Part shown: positions 36,701-45,321 of the stretch, piece after piece | Position numbering within the stretch: the stretch's first letter is position 1 | Layout: each line of letters begins with the position of its first letter | Source: Malassezia japonica | Lineage: Eukaryota; Basidiomycota; Malasseziomycetes; Malasseziales; Malasseziaceae | Assembly: GCF_029542785.1 (NCBI RefSeq) | Contig: NC_083375.1 | Span: 248,001 to 312,000 of the forward strand | DNA length: 64,000 bases | Direction: 5' to 3' | Position numbers and translations under genes: made by a program | Notes under the pieces: generated by a model | Database searches by the model: none | The model's input: the letters and a program-made list of their open reading frames with translations, nothing else | Told to the model about the DNA's origin: nothing

Positions 36701-39135
36701 AGGAGCTCAGCGACGGGATGGACGACGACGAGGACATTGACATGGACGAGTACGACTCCCAAGACGGCTCGGAGCTGAGCACCGACGAAGAGGGCCTCGA
36801 CGGCGACTCGACGCACGTCGTCGAGGTCATGGACGAGGACGAGGAGGACGAGTCGCACTCGGACCTCGACTCGGACGAGTTTGAGACGGACGACGAGGCG
36901 TACGACGACCTTCCCGAGCACGACTACGACTATGTCATCGAGGAGGACGCGGACGAGGAGCCGCAGGGACACGGCGAAGAGGTCGGCACGATCCTCGAGG
37001 CGCTCGACGGCATGGAGGACGCGGGCATGGACGGCGACATGGACGGCGACGAAGCCCTCCATGACGACGACTCGGGCGACGACGACCTGTACGACCACGG
37101 CGACCTCTCGCGCCTGGAGATCACCGACGATGCCGCGTGGCCCGTGCACCAGCACGACGACCGCTTCGGCGCGAACTGGAACTGGATGCACCCCCGCCGC
37201 GGCCGCCGCGACGGCGCGCTGCCGCCCACCTTTTTCCCCCGTGCCGAGGAAGGCGACGCGCCGCTCACCGCGCCGCGCCCCACCGAGCGCGACGGCGACG
37301 CGACCTTCCACCCGCTCCTGGTCGACGACCGCGTGACGGAGGAGCGCCGCGGCGGCCCGCCCCAGGACTGGGCGCGCAACGTCGAGGCGCTCGTCGGCGG
37401 CGGCACGATGCAGGTCCTCGAGATGCTGCTCAACCGCGGCGCGCAGGCCGGCGCCGACGCGAGCATCCGCATCGAGCTCGCGGACCACGGCCGTGCGCCG
37501 CGCATGCACATTACGAACCTCGGCATGGACACGCCGCGCCGTGCGCCGCCCGCCGACGTCGTGTCGCACGCGCACCGCTTTGCGCCGCTCGGCACCGCCG
37601 CGCGCTGGGGCGAAGAGGCGCGGCTCGTCCACGGCTCGCTCGCGATGGAGCACGCGCTGCATGTGCGCAACCACCTCATCAACCAGCTCCTGCCTGCGTA
37701 CCACGAGCGCAAAGCCGCCGAGGCCGCGGCCAAGGAGAAGGAAGAGGCGGAGAAGCGCGCACGCGAAGAGGAGCTGCAGCGCACGCGCCGGCTCCGCGAC
37801 GACACGGCGCAGCAGCTCTCCGACTCGAAGCGCAAGCTGCACGAGCTCGAAGGGCACGAAGGCGAGTCGAGTGCGCCGCCGCGCGTCACGGTCACGGTGC
37901 ACGGCGAGACGGTGGATCTGACGGATACCGGCATCGACCCCACGTTCCTCGAGGCGCTCCCGGACGAGCTGCGCGAAGAGGCGCTGCTCTCCCAGCAGCT
38001 CTCGCGCCGCCGCGCCGAGCCGCTCGGCATGGCGCCCGACTTTCTCGAGGCGCTCCCCGCGCAGCTGCGCAGCGAAATCGCCGCGACGGACCAGCGCGAG
38101 GAGCCTGCGGAGCAGGAAGAGCGCCGCGACGCGCCGCCGCGCGACGCGATCCAGCTGCTGGACCGCGCGGGGATTGCGACGCTGGTGCGCCTGCTCTACT
38201 TCCCCCAGATCCAGACGCGCTCCTCGCTGCTGTACAAGGTGCTGAGCCACCTCGCGGAGAATGCCAAGACGCGCAGCGAGCTCCTCGGCCTCCTTTTGCT
38301 CGTGCTCGCCGAAGGCACGGCAAGCATCCACGCGGTGGACAAGTCGTTTGCCGCGATGAGCTCCAAGGCGGCACGCACGCTGCACACGCCGCAGCGCGCG
38401 ACGCCCCGCCGCACGCCGCACACGCCCACGACGCCACACGCAGAGCGCCTCACTGCGCCGCTCTCGCACATTGGCGACGAGGCGCCGCACCTGATCGCCG
38501 CACGCACCATCGAGACGCTGATGCACCTCGTGCAGGCCAACGACCACGCCGCGGCCTACTTCCTCTGCGACGAGCCGCGCGGGAAGAAGCGCAGCCGCGA
38601 GGCGCGGCCGCCGGTGCAGACGCTGCTCGGCCTCCTCGACAAGGACACGATCCTCGGCAACGCGCAGCTCGTCGACGCGCTCATCGGCCTCTTGAACGCG
38701 GTCACGAAGCCGCTCGCGAGCGCGCAGCCGCCGCCGGACACGTCGTCCGCCGCCGCGGTGCTCGCCGCGCCGCTCGACGGGACGCACGTTCCGCCGATCG
38801 CCAACGACCGCCTCGCGGCGGTCGTGCGTCCGCTGCGCACGGCGATCAGCTCGCGCGGCTTCCAGCACACGCTCGCCGTCGCGTCGCACCTCGCGCACCT
38901 GCGCGGTGCCCGCGAGGTGATCAGCGACGCGCTCGTCCACGAGGCGAACCGCGCGTCGAGGGCGCTCGTCGGCGACCTCGACCTGCTGATCCAGTCGCTC
39001 CCTGCGCCGAGCGAGGAGGCGGAGCCGGTGCGCGTGCACTCTGCGCCCCTGGCGAAGCTCGCGAGCCCGACGAGCGCCCAGGCGCAGTTTTTGCGGTGCC
39101 TGCGCGCGCTCGACTACCTCTACATGGGCAAATAG
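30712..39135 (+). CDS. TOM1: TOM1/HUWE1-like giant protein lacking a HECT domain
   Basis: The intronless 2807-residue frame matches the N-terminal and middle parts of Tom1/HUWE1 E3 ligases. It has DUF908-type helical repeats from residue 1 (WPRGDLYSWVAVLNRFD, YEHLNTLLGTSDDEVLEYVL), a DUF913-type region, and a UBA domain (IAQLAEMGFTRGAARRALER, about residue 1183). An alanine/proline/aspartate repeat (34411-34510) follows, and a long acidic stretch (about 1950-2150). Ubiquitin-binding-motif-like segments (DPTFLEALPDELREEALLSQ, PDFLEALPAQLRSEI) come next, then the region ...FLRCLRALDYLYMGK. There it stops. In Tom1 and HUWE1 several hundred more residues follow, including the catalytic HECT domain. 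The SDA1 stop is 21 bp beyond, so no room remains, and I found no HECT sequence elsewhere in the window. As written the protein should bind ubiquitin or substrates but not ligate ubiquitin. Confidence 0.88.
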   Translation: MKITKTPKRKPEVPPELAALSAHIADVDESALPDVLCIEQWMWPRGDLYSWVAVLNRFDAILERVCAAGDLKPVQWRAFDAETKRLLLAILSFSRLLLENCMNRKLYASYEHLNTLLGTSDDEVLEYVLRLLLRPAQQHSGTNNPRHELPVSRTRLAVLAVVWPLREAGVELADAATDAPLASLSTVHMHYYKRVAPPAPGSAPATPGAAPPKEGLTRIDVSLEGEARAPAEVLAALPERSEMSDDEQFELFQKIKLALAGRTTETRRSSLVCRLLAVACFAHSVNEATANSRIFLVEPNLVQRTVALLDPSRGDDDYVQSAALYALESLSHYRTHVQEVLAAVNASVSHGTLLQVLQRMTARLANGPPSAHLDAYVDGVMTLVAYLTTTVSGSSMIVGAGLIPHLIDIAKLASDEFLVQRTASRAIGLLDSVMYAYPPALTQFIDAHGLGAMVDRVAAEVEHGLAALPALDVGGETPAHGRLAFGRVSLLRNMLKMFLHLMTTPGAGDGLRNLIDTSLVQSLQGVMRGRAAFGPQVLSQAIQIAATFVHNEPTLLTTVQEQGVPETFVDVVQHGLEPNFELLTAATTAIGAFCLNASGLETLTRAGVVQTLVAVLGEERFHKVLLDRDNATMFGSAMDELIRHHPTLKDEMHSRIMAAIHQTLDAASTYEAPEEEELRAQYLLLPAQATLPSAPVVRVQDVQLDEADAMLAETNARDANPVVAAFDVQCRFLEGLFRNTAHCRDFLKADGLPRLLEFYGSRCLVYNFASTTPADSFVTLLRLMTDVSPNSVITALLRTMHTSLADVQALRPHEHGASALAPLLAPDAASLPAANDRFRALVALNVRAHLLSDICQTFAYSGQKLPLHFLQALNEGGSDVATLQQLVDVQRTLAYENLLVKAAAADLPRVQKGEPASALARNTTAVTYLAAQIPVSLYAFLGETVRMLVPRRSLDNAYRDASAKAADDLGTAFRAYLEPHAADSGYALAEFAYLLKVLTGVLFDERASVVHTHTLVLTAWDANGGLGRLLERMHALRATLATAEVADATPGGLAADALKTGLELVLRLAQSRPLLESAHTAHLLQKEGALEPHGLLVRMRTDIFAFLKELWLEPWLPKLPLATIRALIQALLAVLKADAESPPKKAEGEEQGTNALLSSALASLASRTVPLHTPRRTQVDEGRIAQLAEMGFTRGAARRALERTHNNVSAATEYIFQHPELADEPDEPQGEADAPAADAPAADTPVPDAPVPDAPVPDAPAPDAPDASTTAPDAHASQDTTHDLELENGLPLLPDASPFASLLGLRPRPETGEREREREREPAPPTPEKLALDEKRRAFAPSMLSRALVLAEAHEPLVFDTKYVFLLLAEEKDKIGELWEQIISPLDARDCRGDGAHKIAVRLHLAVLLLSTGIVQSQLPFSALPPLATLLVALGEAQQGHAELPWLTSTFIGLCAILGLCERPSKVELNAAPAPLMPEEQHAFLLEARTRFLPLALWGLKEHASLSHDALLAVYRLAVLATRQASTAGGLYDAGLELLFSPLATRDVAHGEGCHRFALMAVRHVIEYAGVLAPVMEREMYAWVTNHVRARSSESSSFSKGMSYVVERDLDVYMPAAERQVEILDFQTQKGQAFLRLKESAVHSQEGPEAQGASDSVVSYLLEELLRLHTEETTAASPSGAAATPSASTPMDTESDTPRASESEAATAAVPLEKPAVPEEDSATSYKYFLLQALTELVSSYMVCKQSFLSFRGDERARAALVPFLTSLVPSGFLKSFDTPELRKRMAESNWAMSVLVGLAAEPCASGDAKAVAEPLVAVRKALLDHLHRALREAASSAEPVEVRYGRLYALSDLCYRLLTAQPNPPSQGGAQPKLHTEVALHMAKTMLEKNYVTVLTGALADVDLNMPTVKALLEGMLRPLEHLTKVAMKMGKSARRAASVASEATSENFSESLDEASLSSHYDEESEAEEDAPDFYRNSSLGMHTGEMEHGTFDDEELSDGMDDDEDIDMDEYDSQDGSELSTDEEGLDGDSTHVVEVMDEDEEDESHSDLDSDEFETDDEAYDDLPEHDYDYVIEEDADEEPQGHGEEVGTILEALDGMEDAGMDGDMDGDEALHDDDSGDDDLYDHGDLSRLEITDDAAWPVHQHDDRFGANWNWMHPRRGRRDGALPPTFFPRAEEGDAPLTAPRPTERDGDATFHPLLVDDRVTEERRGGPPQDWARNVEALVGGGTMQVLEMLLNRGAQAGADASIRIELADHGRAPRMHITNLGMDTPRRAPPADVVSHAHRFAPLGTAARWGEEARLVHGSLAMEHALHVRNHLINQLLPAYHERKAAEAAAKEKEEAEKRAREEELQRTRRLRDDTAQQLSDSKRKLHELEGHEGESSAPPRVTVTVHGETVDLTDTGIDPTFLEALPDELREEALLSQQLSRRRAEPLGMAPDFLEALPAQLRSEIAATDQREEPAEQEERRDAPPRDAIQLLDRAGIATLVRLLYFPQIQTRSSLLYKVLSHLAENAKTRSELLGLLLLVLAEGTASIHAVDKSFAAMSSKAARTLHTPQRATPRRTPHTPTTPHAERLTAPLSHIGDEAPHLIAARTIETLMHLVQANDHAAAYFLCDEPRGKKRSREARPPVQTLLGLLDKDTILGNAQLVDALIGLLNAVTKPLASAQPPPDTSSAAAVLAAPLDGTHVPPIANDRLAAVVRPLRTAISSRGFQHTLAVASHLAHLRGAREVISDALVHEANRASRALVGDLDLLIQSLPAPSEEAEPVRVHSAPLAKLASPTSAQAQFLRCLRALDYLYMGK

Positions 39136-39156
39136 AACACGCACGTATCTACACGA

Positions 39157-41687
39157 CTACTTGATGCGCTTCTTGGCGTTGGTAATGTGCTTGCGCAGGC
39201 GCTTGCTCTTTTCGCGCAGCGACGCGTTCTTCTTGCTGCGCACGCTCCAGCTCTTGGCCACCATCTGGAAGTTCTTTCCGCGGGCTTTCTGGCGGTTTGT
39301 GGTGGAGCTGTACTCTTCCTTGTTCTTCTTGCCCTTGCGGCTCCCAAACTTGTCGCGGTCCTCGCGGCCGCTCTGGATGCTCTTCATACGCTCCTCGTAG
39401 TCCGCCTTGGCCTTCTTGCGCGGCCCCAGGATATCGCTCTCGTCCACCACCTCGTTGCCGCCCATGTTCGATGCGCGCTTCTTGGTCAGCTGCAGGGCGG
39501 CGAGCTCGCGGCGCGCGGCGGCGCCGGCGGCGCCGGTGGCCTTGGCGGCCTCTTCGGCACGCTGCAGACGCAGCTCGTTGAGCTTGGCAAAGTCGGCGGG
39601 CGTAAGGATCTTGGTCGTGGCGAGCTCCGAGATCTTTTCTTCGGCAGGCTCCGGCGCGGGCGCCTCGTCCTCCTCCTCGTCGCTACTCTCGTCGCCGCGC
39701 TCGGCCTTTTCCTTGCGCTCCGCACGCCGGCGCAGGCGCGCCTCGCGCACGCGCTCGTGGATCGGCCGCGTATCCTTCTCTTGGTCGTCCTTCGTTTCAT
39801 CCTTGTCGTCGTCGCTGAGGTCGAGGTCGCTGCGGTCCACCTCAAAGTGCCCGTCCTCCTCCTCGTCGGAGCTGACCTTGATCCAGCCGCCGGACGAGTC
39901 CGAGTCCGAGTCGGACGCGCTCTCGAGCTCCCAGCCGTCCCAGTCCTCGTTGTCTTCCTCGCCGGCCTGCTTCTTCTCCTCGAGGTGCTGCTCGAGGAGG
40001 TCGAGGCCCTGGATGCCACGCACCTCGCGGCGGTCGGTGCCAAACTGCTGCGGCCCTTTGCCTTCGGCCATCGCAATCGCACCCGACTTGCCGCGGTCCG
40101 CACGGCGCAGCATCCCCGGGTTCACCTCGCGGTAGAGCTGCATGAGACCGCGCGAGGCGGCGCTCACGCCCTTGTCCTTCGACTTGCGGTAGTCGACCAA
40201 ATCCTGGAGCAGGTCCTCTTCCATGCACCACGGCTGGCGGCGGCACACTTCGCGGATCGTATTGATACCCGCCGCGACGACCTCGGCGCCGACACCAGGG
40301 TGCACAAACGCATAGGCAATCTTGCGGATCGCCGGCGTCAGCACGTCCGTCGGCGTCTGGTCGTGCACGGACTGCGCGAGCGACACGAGGATGAGCGTAA
40401 TGTGCAGCTGGTGGGGCATCAGGTACTTGGCGAGGTACGAGTAGAACGACAGCACCACGAGGCGGTGCGTGCCGATGACGCGGCTCAGGAGCTGGATGAT
40501 GCGCACCTTCATCTCGAGCGAGTGGCGCTTGTCGCCCTTGCTCAGATTCTCATAGAGACGCTCGGCAAATGTCTGCGGATCGTGCAGGAGGTGCACGGCG
40601 GCCATGTTGCTCGTCTCCTGGTCCTGCTTCTCGAGCGCCTTCTCCGACTTTTCCTTCCGGCGGCGGCGCGCCTGGGCCTGCGCAAGCTTCAGGCGGCGCT
40701 CGCCCGCTTTCGACTTGCGGCCGACCTTGCGCTGGTGCTGCATGCGGCGCACGTCCGGCTCTTCAGCCTCTTGCTCGCTCTCGTCGCTGCTATCCGCCGC
40801 GGCGCTCTCGGCGGCGTGCAGATCGCCGAGGAAGAAGCGCACCGCCGACGCCTGCACCTTGGGGTGGGGGTGCGTGCAGGCCATCGCCAGCAGCGACACG
40901 GTCCGGTCGTCGGTCCAGATGCGGCGGCGCCACATTTCTGCCGCGACACGCACGGCCCACAGCGCCTCGGTACGCCCTGCAAGCTCCGTGTCGGCCTTGC
41001 GCAGGACCACCGGCCCGTCCTCGTCCATGCCCCGCTCGACCATGCCAAAGAGCAGCCCCTGGACCATGCGGTTGAGACGCACGTTGCTCGACGCGCGATT
41101 CGCCTGCTTCAGGTCCTGGACAATGGTATGAAGAATCGACTTGCGCAGCTCCGACGAGTTGCTCAAACTCAGCAGAGGAAAGAGGATGCGGAGCAGGCTG
41201 GGTGAGTGGGGGCGACGTACACTTCGCTCGTAATCATCTCGCGGTTGCGCAGCATTGTCAGCGCGCGGAAACATGCGCGGCGGATATCGGGGCTCAGGTT
41301 CGCATGGTGCGCGAGGAGCAGCTCGGAAAGGTGCTCGGGCAGCGGCTCGGTGATCTTGGGGTAGGATGGCGCGAGCTGCGTGACAAAGGTCAGCAGCTGC
41401 TCAAACTGCTCCTGCTGGTCCTTAGACATGCGCAGCGTGCGCACACCTGCATCGTTCGCGCCTTCGACCTGCTGGCCGATGCCAGAGGCGTAGATGCGGC
41501 GCAGACTCTCGTAGTGGTTCCACTGTGCGAGGAACTCTTCGGTATACGCCGAGGGCTCGCGCTTCAGCAGGTTCTGCAGCGCAGGCAGATTCGACGTGTT
41601 CAGCAGACCACGCGCTTTGGAGCGGTGCCGCAGGCCATTCTCACGCACAATGGCCGTCGGGCGCGCCGGAAGCTCCGCCTTTGCCAT
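39157..41687 (-). CDS. SDA1: SDA1 ribosome-biogenesis protein
   Basis: Sda1 is a nuclear protein needed for 60S subunit maturation and export and for actin/cell-cycle progression. Exons 41687-41221 and 41197-39157 flank a 23-nt intron (41198-41220) and give about 835 residues. The N-terminus has LNTSNLPALQNLLKREPSAY and EEFLAQWNHYESL. The middle holds LRKSILHTIVQDLKQAN, VQGLLFGMVERGM and KVQASAVRFFLGDLH. The C-terminal half is charged and acidic, and the end is the lysine-rich, conserved NMGGNEVVDESDILGPRKK and ...KNASLREKSKRLRKHITNAK segments. Its start is 57 bp from that of the divergent helicase DBP7, also a 60S factor, and both probably share one promoter with an RRPE-like motif. Confidence 0.93.
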
Positions 41688-41732
41688 CGTTGCAAGCGCA
41701 GCGCCCGAAAAATAAAAAAAGATGTGGAGGGA

Positions 41733-41741
41733 GAAAAATTT
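41733..41741 (+). promoter_or_regulatory. RRPE-like motif in the SDA1/DBP7 divergent promoter
   Basis: GAAAAATTT at 41733-41741 matches the core of the ribosomal RNA processing element that marks ribosome-biogenesis gene promoters in many fungi. It lies between two such genes, SDA1 and DBP7, in a 57-bp shared promoter. It sits only 3 nt from the DBP7 ATG, so it may fall in the 5' untranslated region. A second A-tract (AAAAATAAAAAAAG) lies at 41708-41721. Confidence 0.45.
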
Positions 41742-41744
41742 GGC

Positions 41745-43997
41745 ATGGACGACGATCTGCTCCTGAATTTTGATACCTCGGCGCCGGTGCGCGCGCCGAA
41801 GAAGGAGCGGCGGCGGCCGCAGGCGCAGCGCACGCCGCAAAAGAGGGCGCGTACAGAGGAACCAGAAAGCGGCGCGCCGAAGCGCGCGCGCCCGGCGGGT
41901 GACGCCCCGGCACCGAAACGCCCGGCGGGCGACGACGAGGCGCGCCGCGCCGTCGCGGCCGCGCGGCGCCTCACCGGCGGGCCACCGACCAGGGGCACTG
42001 GGTATATTTCGTCGCTCTTTGCGCGCGACGAGGCGAATGCCGACCAGCCCGCCGCCGTGCCCCAGGCGTCGGCGCTCGCGCCGTCGAATGCCCCGTCGAT
42101 GGACGGCACGTTTGAGGGCCTCGGCCTGTCGCGCCTGCTTGCGCGCCACCTGTCGACACGCATGGGCCTCGAAGGGAAGCCGACCGAGATCCAGCGTCTG
42201 GCCATCCCCCCCATGCTGTCCTCGCCGCCGATGGAAGCGGCGATGCGCGATATCCTCCTCCAGGCCCAGACCGGTTCCGGCAAGACACTCACGTACCTCT
42301 TGCCGATTGTGCAGTCGATCCTCCCCCTGTCCCAAGAGAGCTTTATCGACCGGAGCGTCGGAACGCTCGCCATCATCCTCGCGCCGACTCGCGAACTGGC
42401 GCGCCAAATCTATACCGTCCTGGAAAAGGTGCTTGCGCTCTCGCTTGCGTCTGACGATGAGGACACGCCGCGGTACTCGCGCTGGATCGTGCCCGGCCTC
42501 TTGACCGGCGGCAGCACCAAGAACCACGAAAAGCAGCGCCTCCGCAAGGGGTGCCCGATCCTCGTCGCGACGCCCGGCCGTTTGCTCGACCACCTGCAGA
42601 ACACGTCGAGCCTCGACGTGGGCAAGTGCCGCTGGCTCGTGCTCGACGAGGCCGATCGCCTGCTCGAGATGGGCTTTGAGGAGCAGCTCGACGGGATCAT
42701 CAAAGCGCTCGAAGGCCGCCGCCGCCTCGCGGTGCGTGCCGCAAAGGACGCGCTGGTCGACCAAGGCGCGCAGACCGGCGCCGAGGACGAGGCACAGGTC
42801 ACCGACTCGCTCGGCATCGCGTGGTGGGCGTGGCGCATGCGCCTCGTGCTCTGTTCCGCGACGCTCGACGAGCGCGTCCAGGCGTTTGCCGGCACGGCGC
42901 TCCACGAGCCGATCCTCATCCGCGCCGGCGCGCCGACCGAGACCGAGGCGCGTGCCGACGACACGCCGACGTTTGCGGCGCCGTCGCAGCTGCAGCAGCA
43001 CTGCGTCATTGTCCCGCCCAAGCTGCGCCTCGTGTCCCTCGTCGCGCTGCTGCGGCATAGCATTCCCCGCACCTCGGAGCTCGCCGAAAAGGGGCCGGCG
43101 CGTGTTATTGTCTTTATGTCGAGCACTGACGGGGTCGACTTTCACTGGCAGTCGCTTGGCGGCGCCAAGATGGGTCAGATCGAGCAGCCGGCCGAAGGCA
43201 AGGAGATGCCGCTCGCGCAGTACTCGGACCTGCTGCCCAACACGCCTATTTACCGCCTGCACGGTTCCATGACGCAAAAGGAGCGTATCGCCTCGCTGCG
43301 CGCGTTTCGCACGCTCACCGACGGCACGGACTCGACCGAGACGCGCCGCGGCGGTGTGCTTCTCTGTACGTCGGTCGCCTCGCGTGGTCTCGATTTGCCC
43401 GACGTGCGCTGCGTCATCCAGATGGACGTGCCTACGGAAGGCGGCGTCGAAGAGTACGTGCACCGTGTCGGTCGTACTGCGCGTGTCGGCCGCGCAGGCT
43501 CGAGCTGGCTGATGCTCATGCCGCACGAAAAGCCGTGGCTCACGACGCTCACGGAGCGCATGGTCGTCTACCCCGCGGCGCACGCCAAGCCGCAGCCCGC
43601 GCGCATTTCGCTCGTGGGCCTCGACACGGTGCTCTACGAAGGCTTTGGCGGTGCGCAGCGCGAGTACGAGTCGCGTGCGACCGACGTCCAGATGGCGCTC
43701 GAGCGGTGGGTGCTCGCTGCGCCGGAGCACGCGACGCTCGCACGCACCGCCTTCCTCGCACACATCCGCGCGTACGCGACACACCCCGCGAGCGAAAAGG
43801 CGATCTTTAACGTGAACCAGCTGCACCTCGGGCACATCGCCAAAGCGTACGCACTGCGCGAGGCGCCGAATACCGTGCAAAAGACGTCCAAGCGCGAGCA
43901 CGACAAGAAGGAGAACAAGACCGAGAGCAAGAAGGACGACGACGCGCGCGCGCGGCGCCAGCGCATGATGGCCAATCTTCCGACAGTGAGTATGTAG
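41745..43997 (+). CDS. DBP7: DEAD-box RNA helicase Dbp7
   Basis: Dbp7 (human DDX31) acts in early 60S assembly in the nucleolus. The 750-residue, intronless product has a basic N-terminus (KKERRRPQAQRTPQKRAR) and the helicase motifs in order: PTEIQRLAIP (Q region), AQTGSGKT (about residue 176), APTRELARQ, VLDEADRL (about 300), CSAT, LCTSVASRGLDLPDV and HRVGRTARVGR. The spacing between the two RecA domains is long, with an insertion around residues 320-420, which is usual for Dbp7. The C-terminal extension is lysine-rich. It is divergent from SDA1 and converges with the La gene, 5 bp apart. Confidence 0.93.
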   Translation: MDDDLLLNFDTSAPVRAPKKERRRPQAQRTPQKRARTEEPESGAPKRARPAGDAPAPKRPAGDDEARRAVAAARRLTGGPPTRGTGYISSLFARDEANADQPAAVPQASALAPSNAPSMDGTFEGLGLSRLLARHLSTRMGLEGKPTEIQRLAIPPMLSSPPMEAAMRDILLQAQTGSGKTLTYLLPIVQSILPLSQESFIDRSVGTLAIILAPTRELARQIYTVLEKVLALSLASDDEDTPRYSRWIVPGLLTGGSTKNHEKQRLRKGCPILVATPGRLLDHLQNTSSLDVGKCRWLVLDEADRLLEMGFEEQLDGIIKALEGRRRLAVRAAKDALVDQGAQTGAEDEAQVTDSLGIAWWAWRMRLVLCSATLDERVQAFAGTALHEPILIRAGAPTETEARADDTPTFAAPSQLQQHCVIVPPKLRLVSLVALLRHSIPRTSELAEKGPARVIVFMSSTDGVDFHWQSLGGAKMGQIEQPAEGKEMPLAQYSDLLPNTPIYRLHGSMTQKERIASLRAFRTLTDGTDSTETRRGGVLLCTSVASRGLDLPDVRCVIQMDVPTEGGVEEYVHRVGRTARVGRAGSSWLMLMPHEKPWLTTLTERMVVYPAAHAKPQPARISLVGLDTVLYEGFGGAQREYESRATDVQMALERWVLAAPEHATLARTAFLAHIRAYATHPASEKAIFNVNQLHLGHIAKAYALREAPNTVQKTSKREHDKKENKTESKKDDDARARRQRMMANLPTVSM

Positions 43998-44002
43998 ACA
44001 AA

Positions 44003-45268
44003 CTATTCATTACGAGCGCGCTTGGCGCCGATTTCGGGGGGACCGTCGCGCTTGCGCTTGTCGCTGCCGCCACGGCCGCCACGGCCGCCGCCGCGGCCGC
44101 CGCGCCCACGGCCACGGCCGCGGCCGCGGCCGCCGCGCTGCGAGCTGCGGTCGGCCTCGCGGCGGTCGAGCAGGAACGACGCGCGGAACTTGGCGCGGTC
44201 CACGTAAAAGTCCTTGGCCTGCGCCTCCTCGACGCGCTCCCACGTCACCGGCTGGCCGCCGACGGTGATGCCCTTGCCCTTGATCTCGGCGAGCTTTTCA
44301 TCGGAAATCGGCTCGCGGAAGCCCACGACACCCTCGACGGCGCCCTCGGGGAACTCGACAAACGAGGTGGGGTGCAGAGTCGAGAGCGTATCCTTGAGGT
44401 CCTTCCAGCTGCCACCCGACGCGGCGTTGGTAAAGCGCAGCACGCTGTCTGCCGGAAAAGTGACCTCGTCCGCGTTGATCGAGCCCTCTGGGGTGGTCGT
44501 GAGCATCTTGCCGTTGTACTCGAACTCGAGGGGGTCGGCGCGGCTGCCGCCCGACTGTTCGCCGCCCGAGTGGCGCTCCTTCTCCATCTCGCGGAACGCG
44601 TTAAACTTGCGGGGGCCCTTGTTGCTCTTGTCGTTGGGGTCGATGCCCTTTTCCTGCATCTTCATCGCGACGTACGCAGGCTTGCTCATCACGTCGAGCG
44701 GCGTGTCCTTGTAGCGGATAGCACGGCCACCGTCCTCAATAGGCTCCTCGGCGCGCGCCTTGAGCAGGAACGCGTCGAGCTCGGCCGGCTCGGCAAACTC
44801 GACAAACACGCTGTTCTTAAACTTGCGCGGGCGCTCACTCTCGCGGCGCATGCGCACGCCGTTGATCTTGCCAAACTGCGCAAAGTACGCCTCGAGGTCC
44901 TCCTGTAGGCCCTCGTACTCGTCGGGGAAGCCCTTGGCGTAGATGCTGCGGGCGTGCGCGTCGGTGACCTGCACGAGCTCCTTGCGGCGGCGCACCTTCT
45001 GGCCCGCCTCGTCGACCTCCAGCAGGTCCTCCGAGCCGCGCAGCGCCTCGGCAATGCCCTCGACGCCGATCGCCTCGCGCACCGGCTTCATGCGCTTGAA
45101 CGAGGCGACGGTCTCGATCGGCACCCAGCCCTCGGGGTCCTTGCGCGAAAGCGTAAAGAGAAACTTGTCAAACGGCAGGTTCGCGTCCGCAAAGTAAAAC
45201 TCGACCTGCTTCAGCGCGGCATCCTTGGCCTCGGCAGCGCTCAGCGCAGGCGCAGCCGCTTCGCTCAT
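44003..45268 (-). CDS. LHP1: La protein (Lhp1), RNA 3'-end chaperone
   Basis: La binds the UUU-OH ends of RNA polymerase III transcripts and protects pre-tRNAs. The 421-residue product starts with the La motif (AALKQVEFYFADANLPFDKF, about residues 18-95). An RRM follows (RSIYAKGFPDEYEGLQEDLE ... FGKINGVRMRR ... NSVFVEFAEPAELDAF, about 105-190), then a charged linker. A second RRM-like domain (about 275-365: VLRFTNAASGG ... SFVEFPEGAVEGVVGF) comes next, and a glycine/arginine-rich tail with a basic nuclear signal (KRKRDG). The second in-frame ATG (45268) is used because the preceding six codons look like leader. An A8T3 run followed directly by CACGTG (45297-45302) lies just upstream, similar to the RRPE-like motif near SDA1/DBP7. 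Confidence 0.93.
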   Translation of the reverse strand: MSEAAAPALSAAEAKDAALKQVEFYFADANLPFDKFLFTLSRKDPEGWVPIETVASFKRMKPVREAIGVEGIAEALRGSEDLLEVDEAGQKVRRRKELVQVTDAHARSIYAKGFPDEYEGLQEDLEAYFAQFGKINGVRMRRESERPRKFKNSVFVEFAEPAELDAFLLKARAEEPIEDGGRAIRYKDTPLDVMSKPAYVAMKMQEKGIDPNDKSNKGPRKFNAFREMEKERHSGGEQSGGSRADPLEFEYNGKMLTTTPEGSINADEVTFPADSVLRFTNAASGGSWKDLKDTLSTLHPTSFVEFPEGAVEGVVGFREPISDEKLAEIKGKGITVGGQPVTWERVEEAQAKDFYVDRAKFRASFLLDRREADRSSQRGGRGRGRGRGRGGRGGGRGGRGGSDKRKRDGPPEIGAKRARNE

Positions 45269-45321
45269 GATCAAAGCTCGGACCAAAAAAAATTTCCACG
45301 TGACAATCAGGCTACGGACGC

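Noticed and set aside
35620..39144. A 1174-codon antisense open frame at the 3' half of the TOM1-like gene, which could have hidden a HECT domain.
   Set aside because: I looked for HECT-type motifs and found none; the product is a mirror of the acidic and alanine-rich sense strand.
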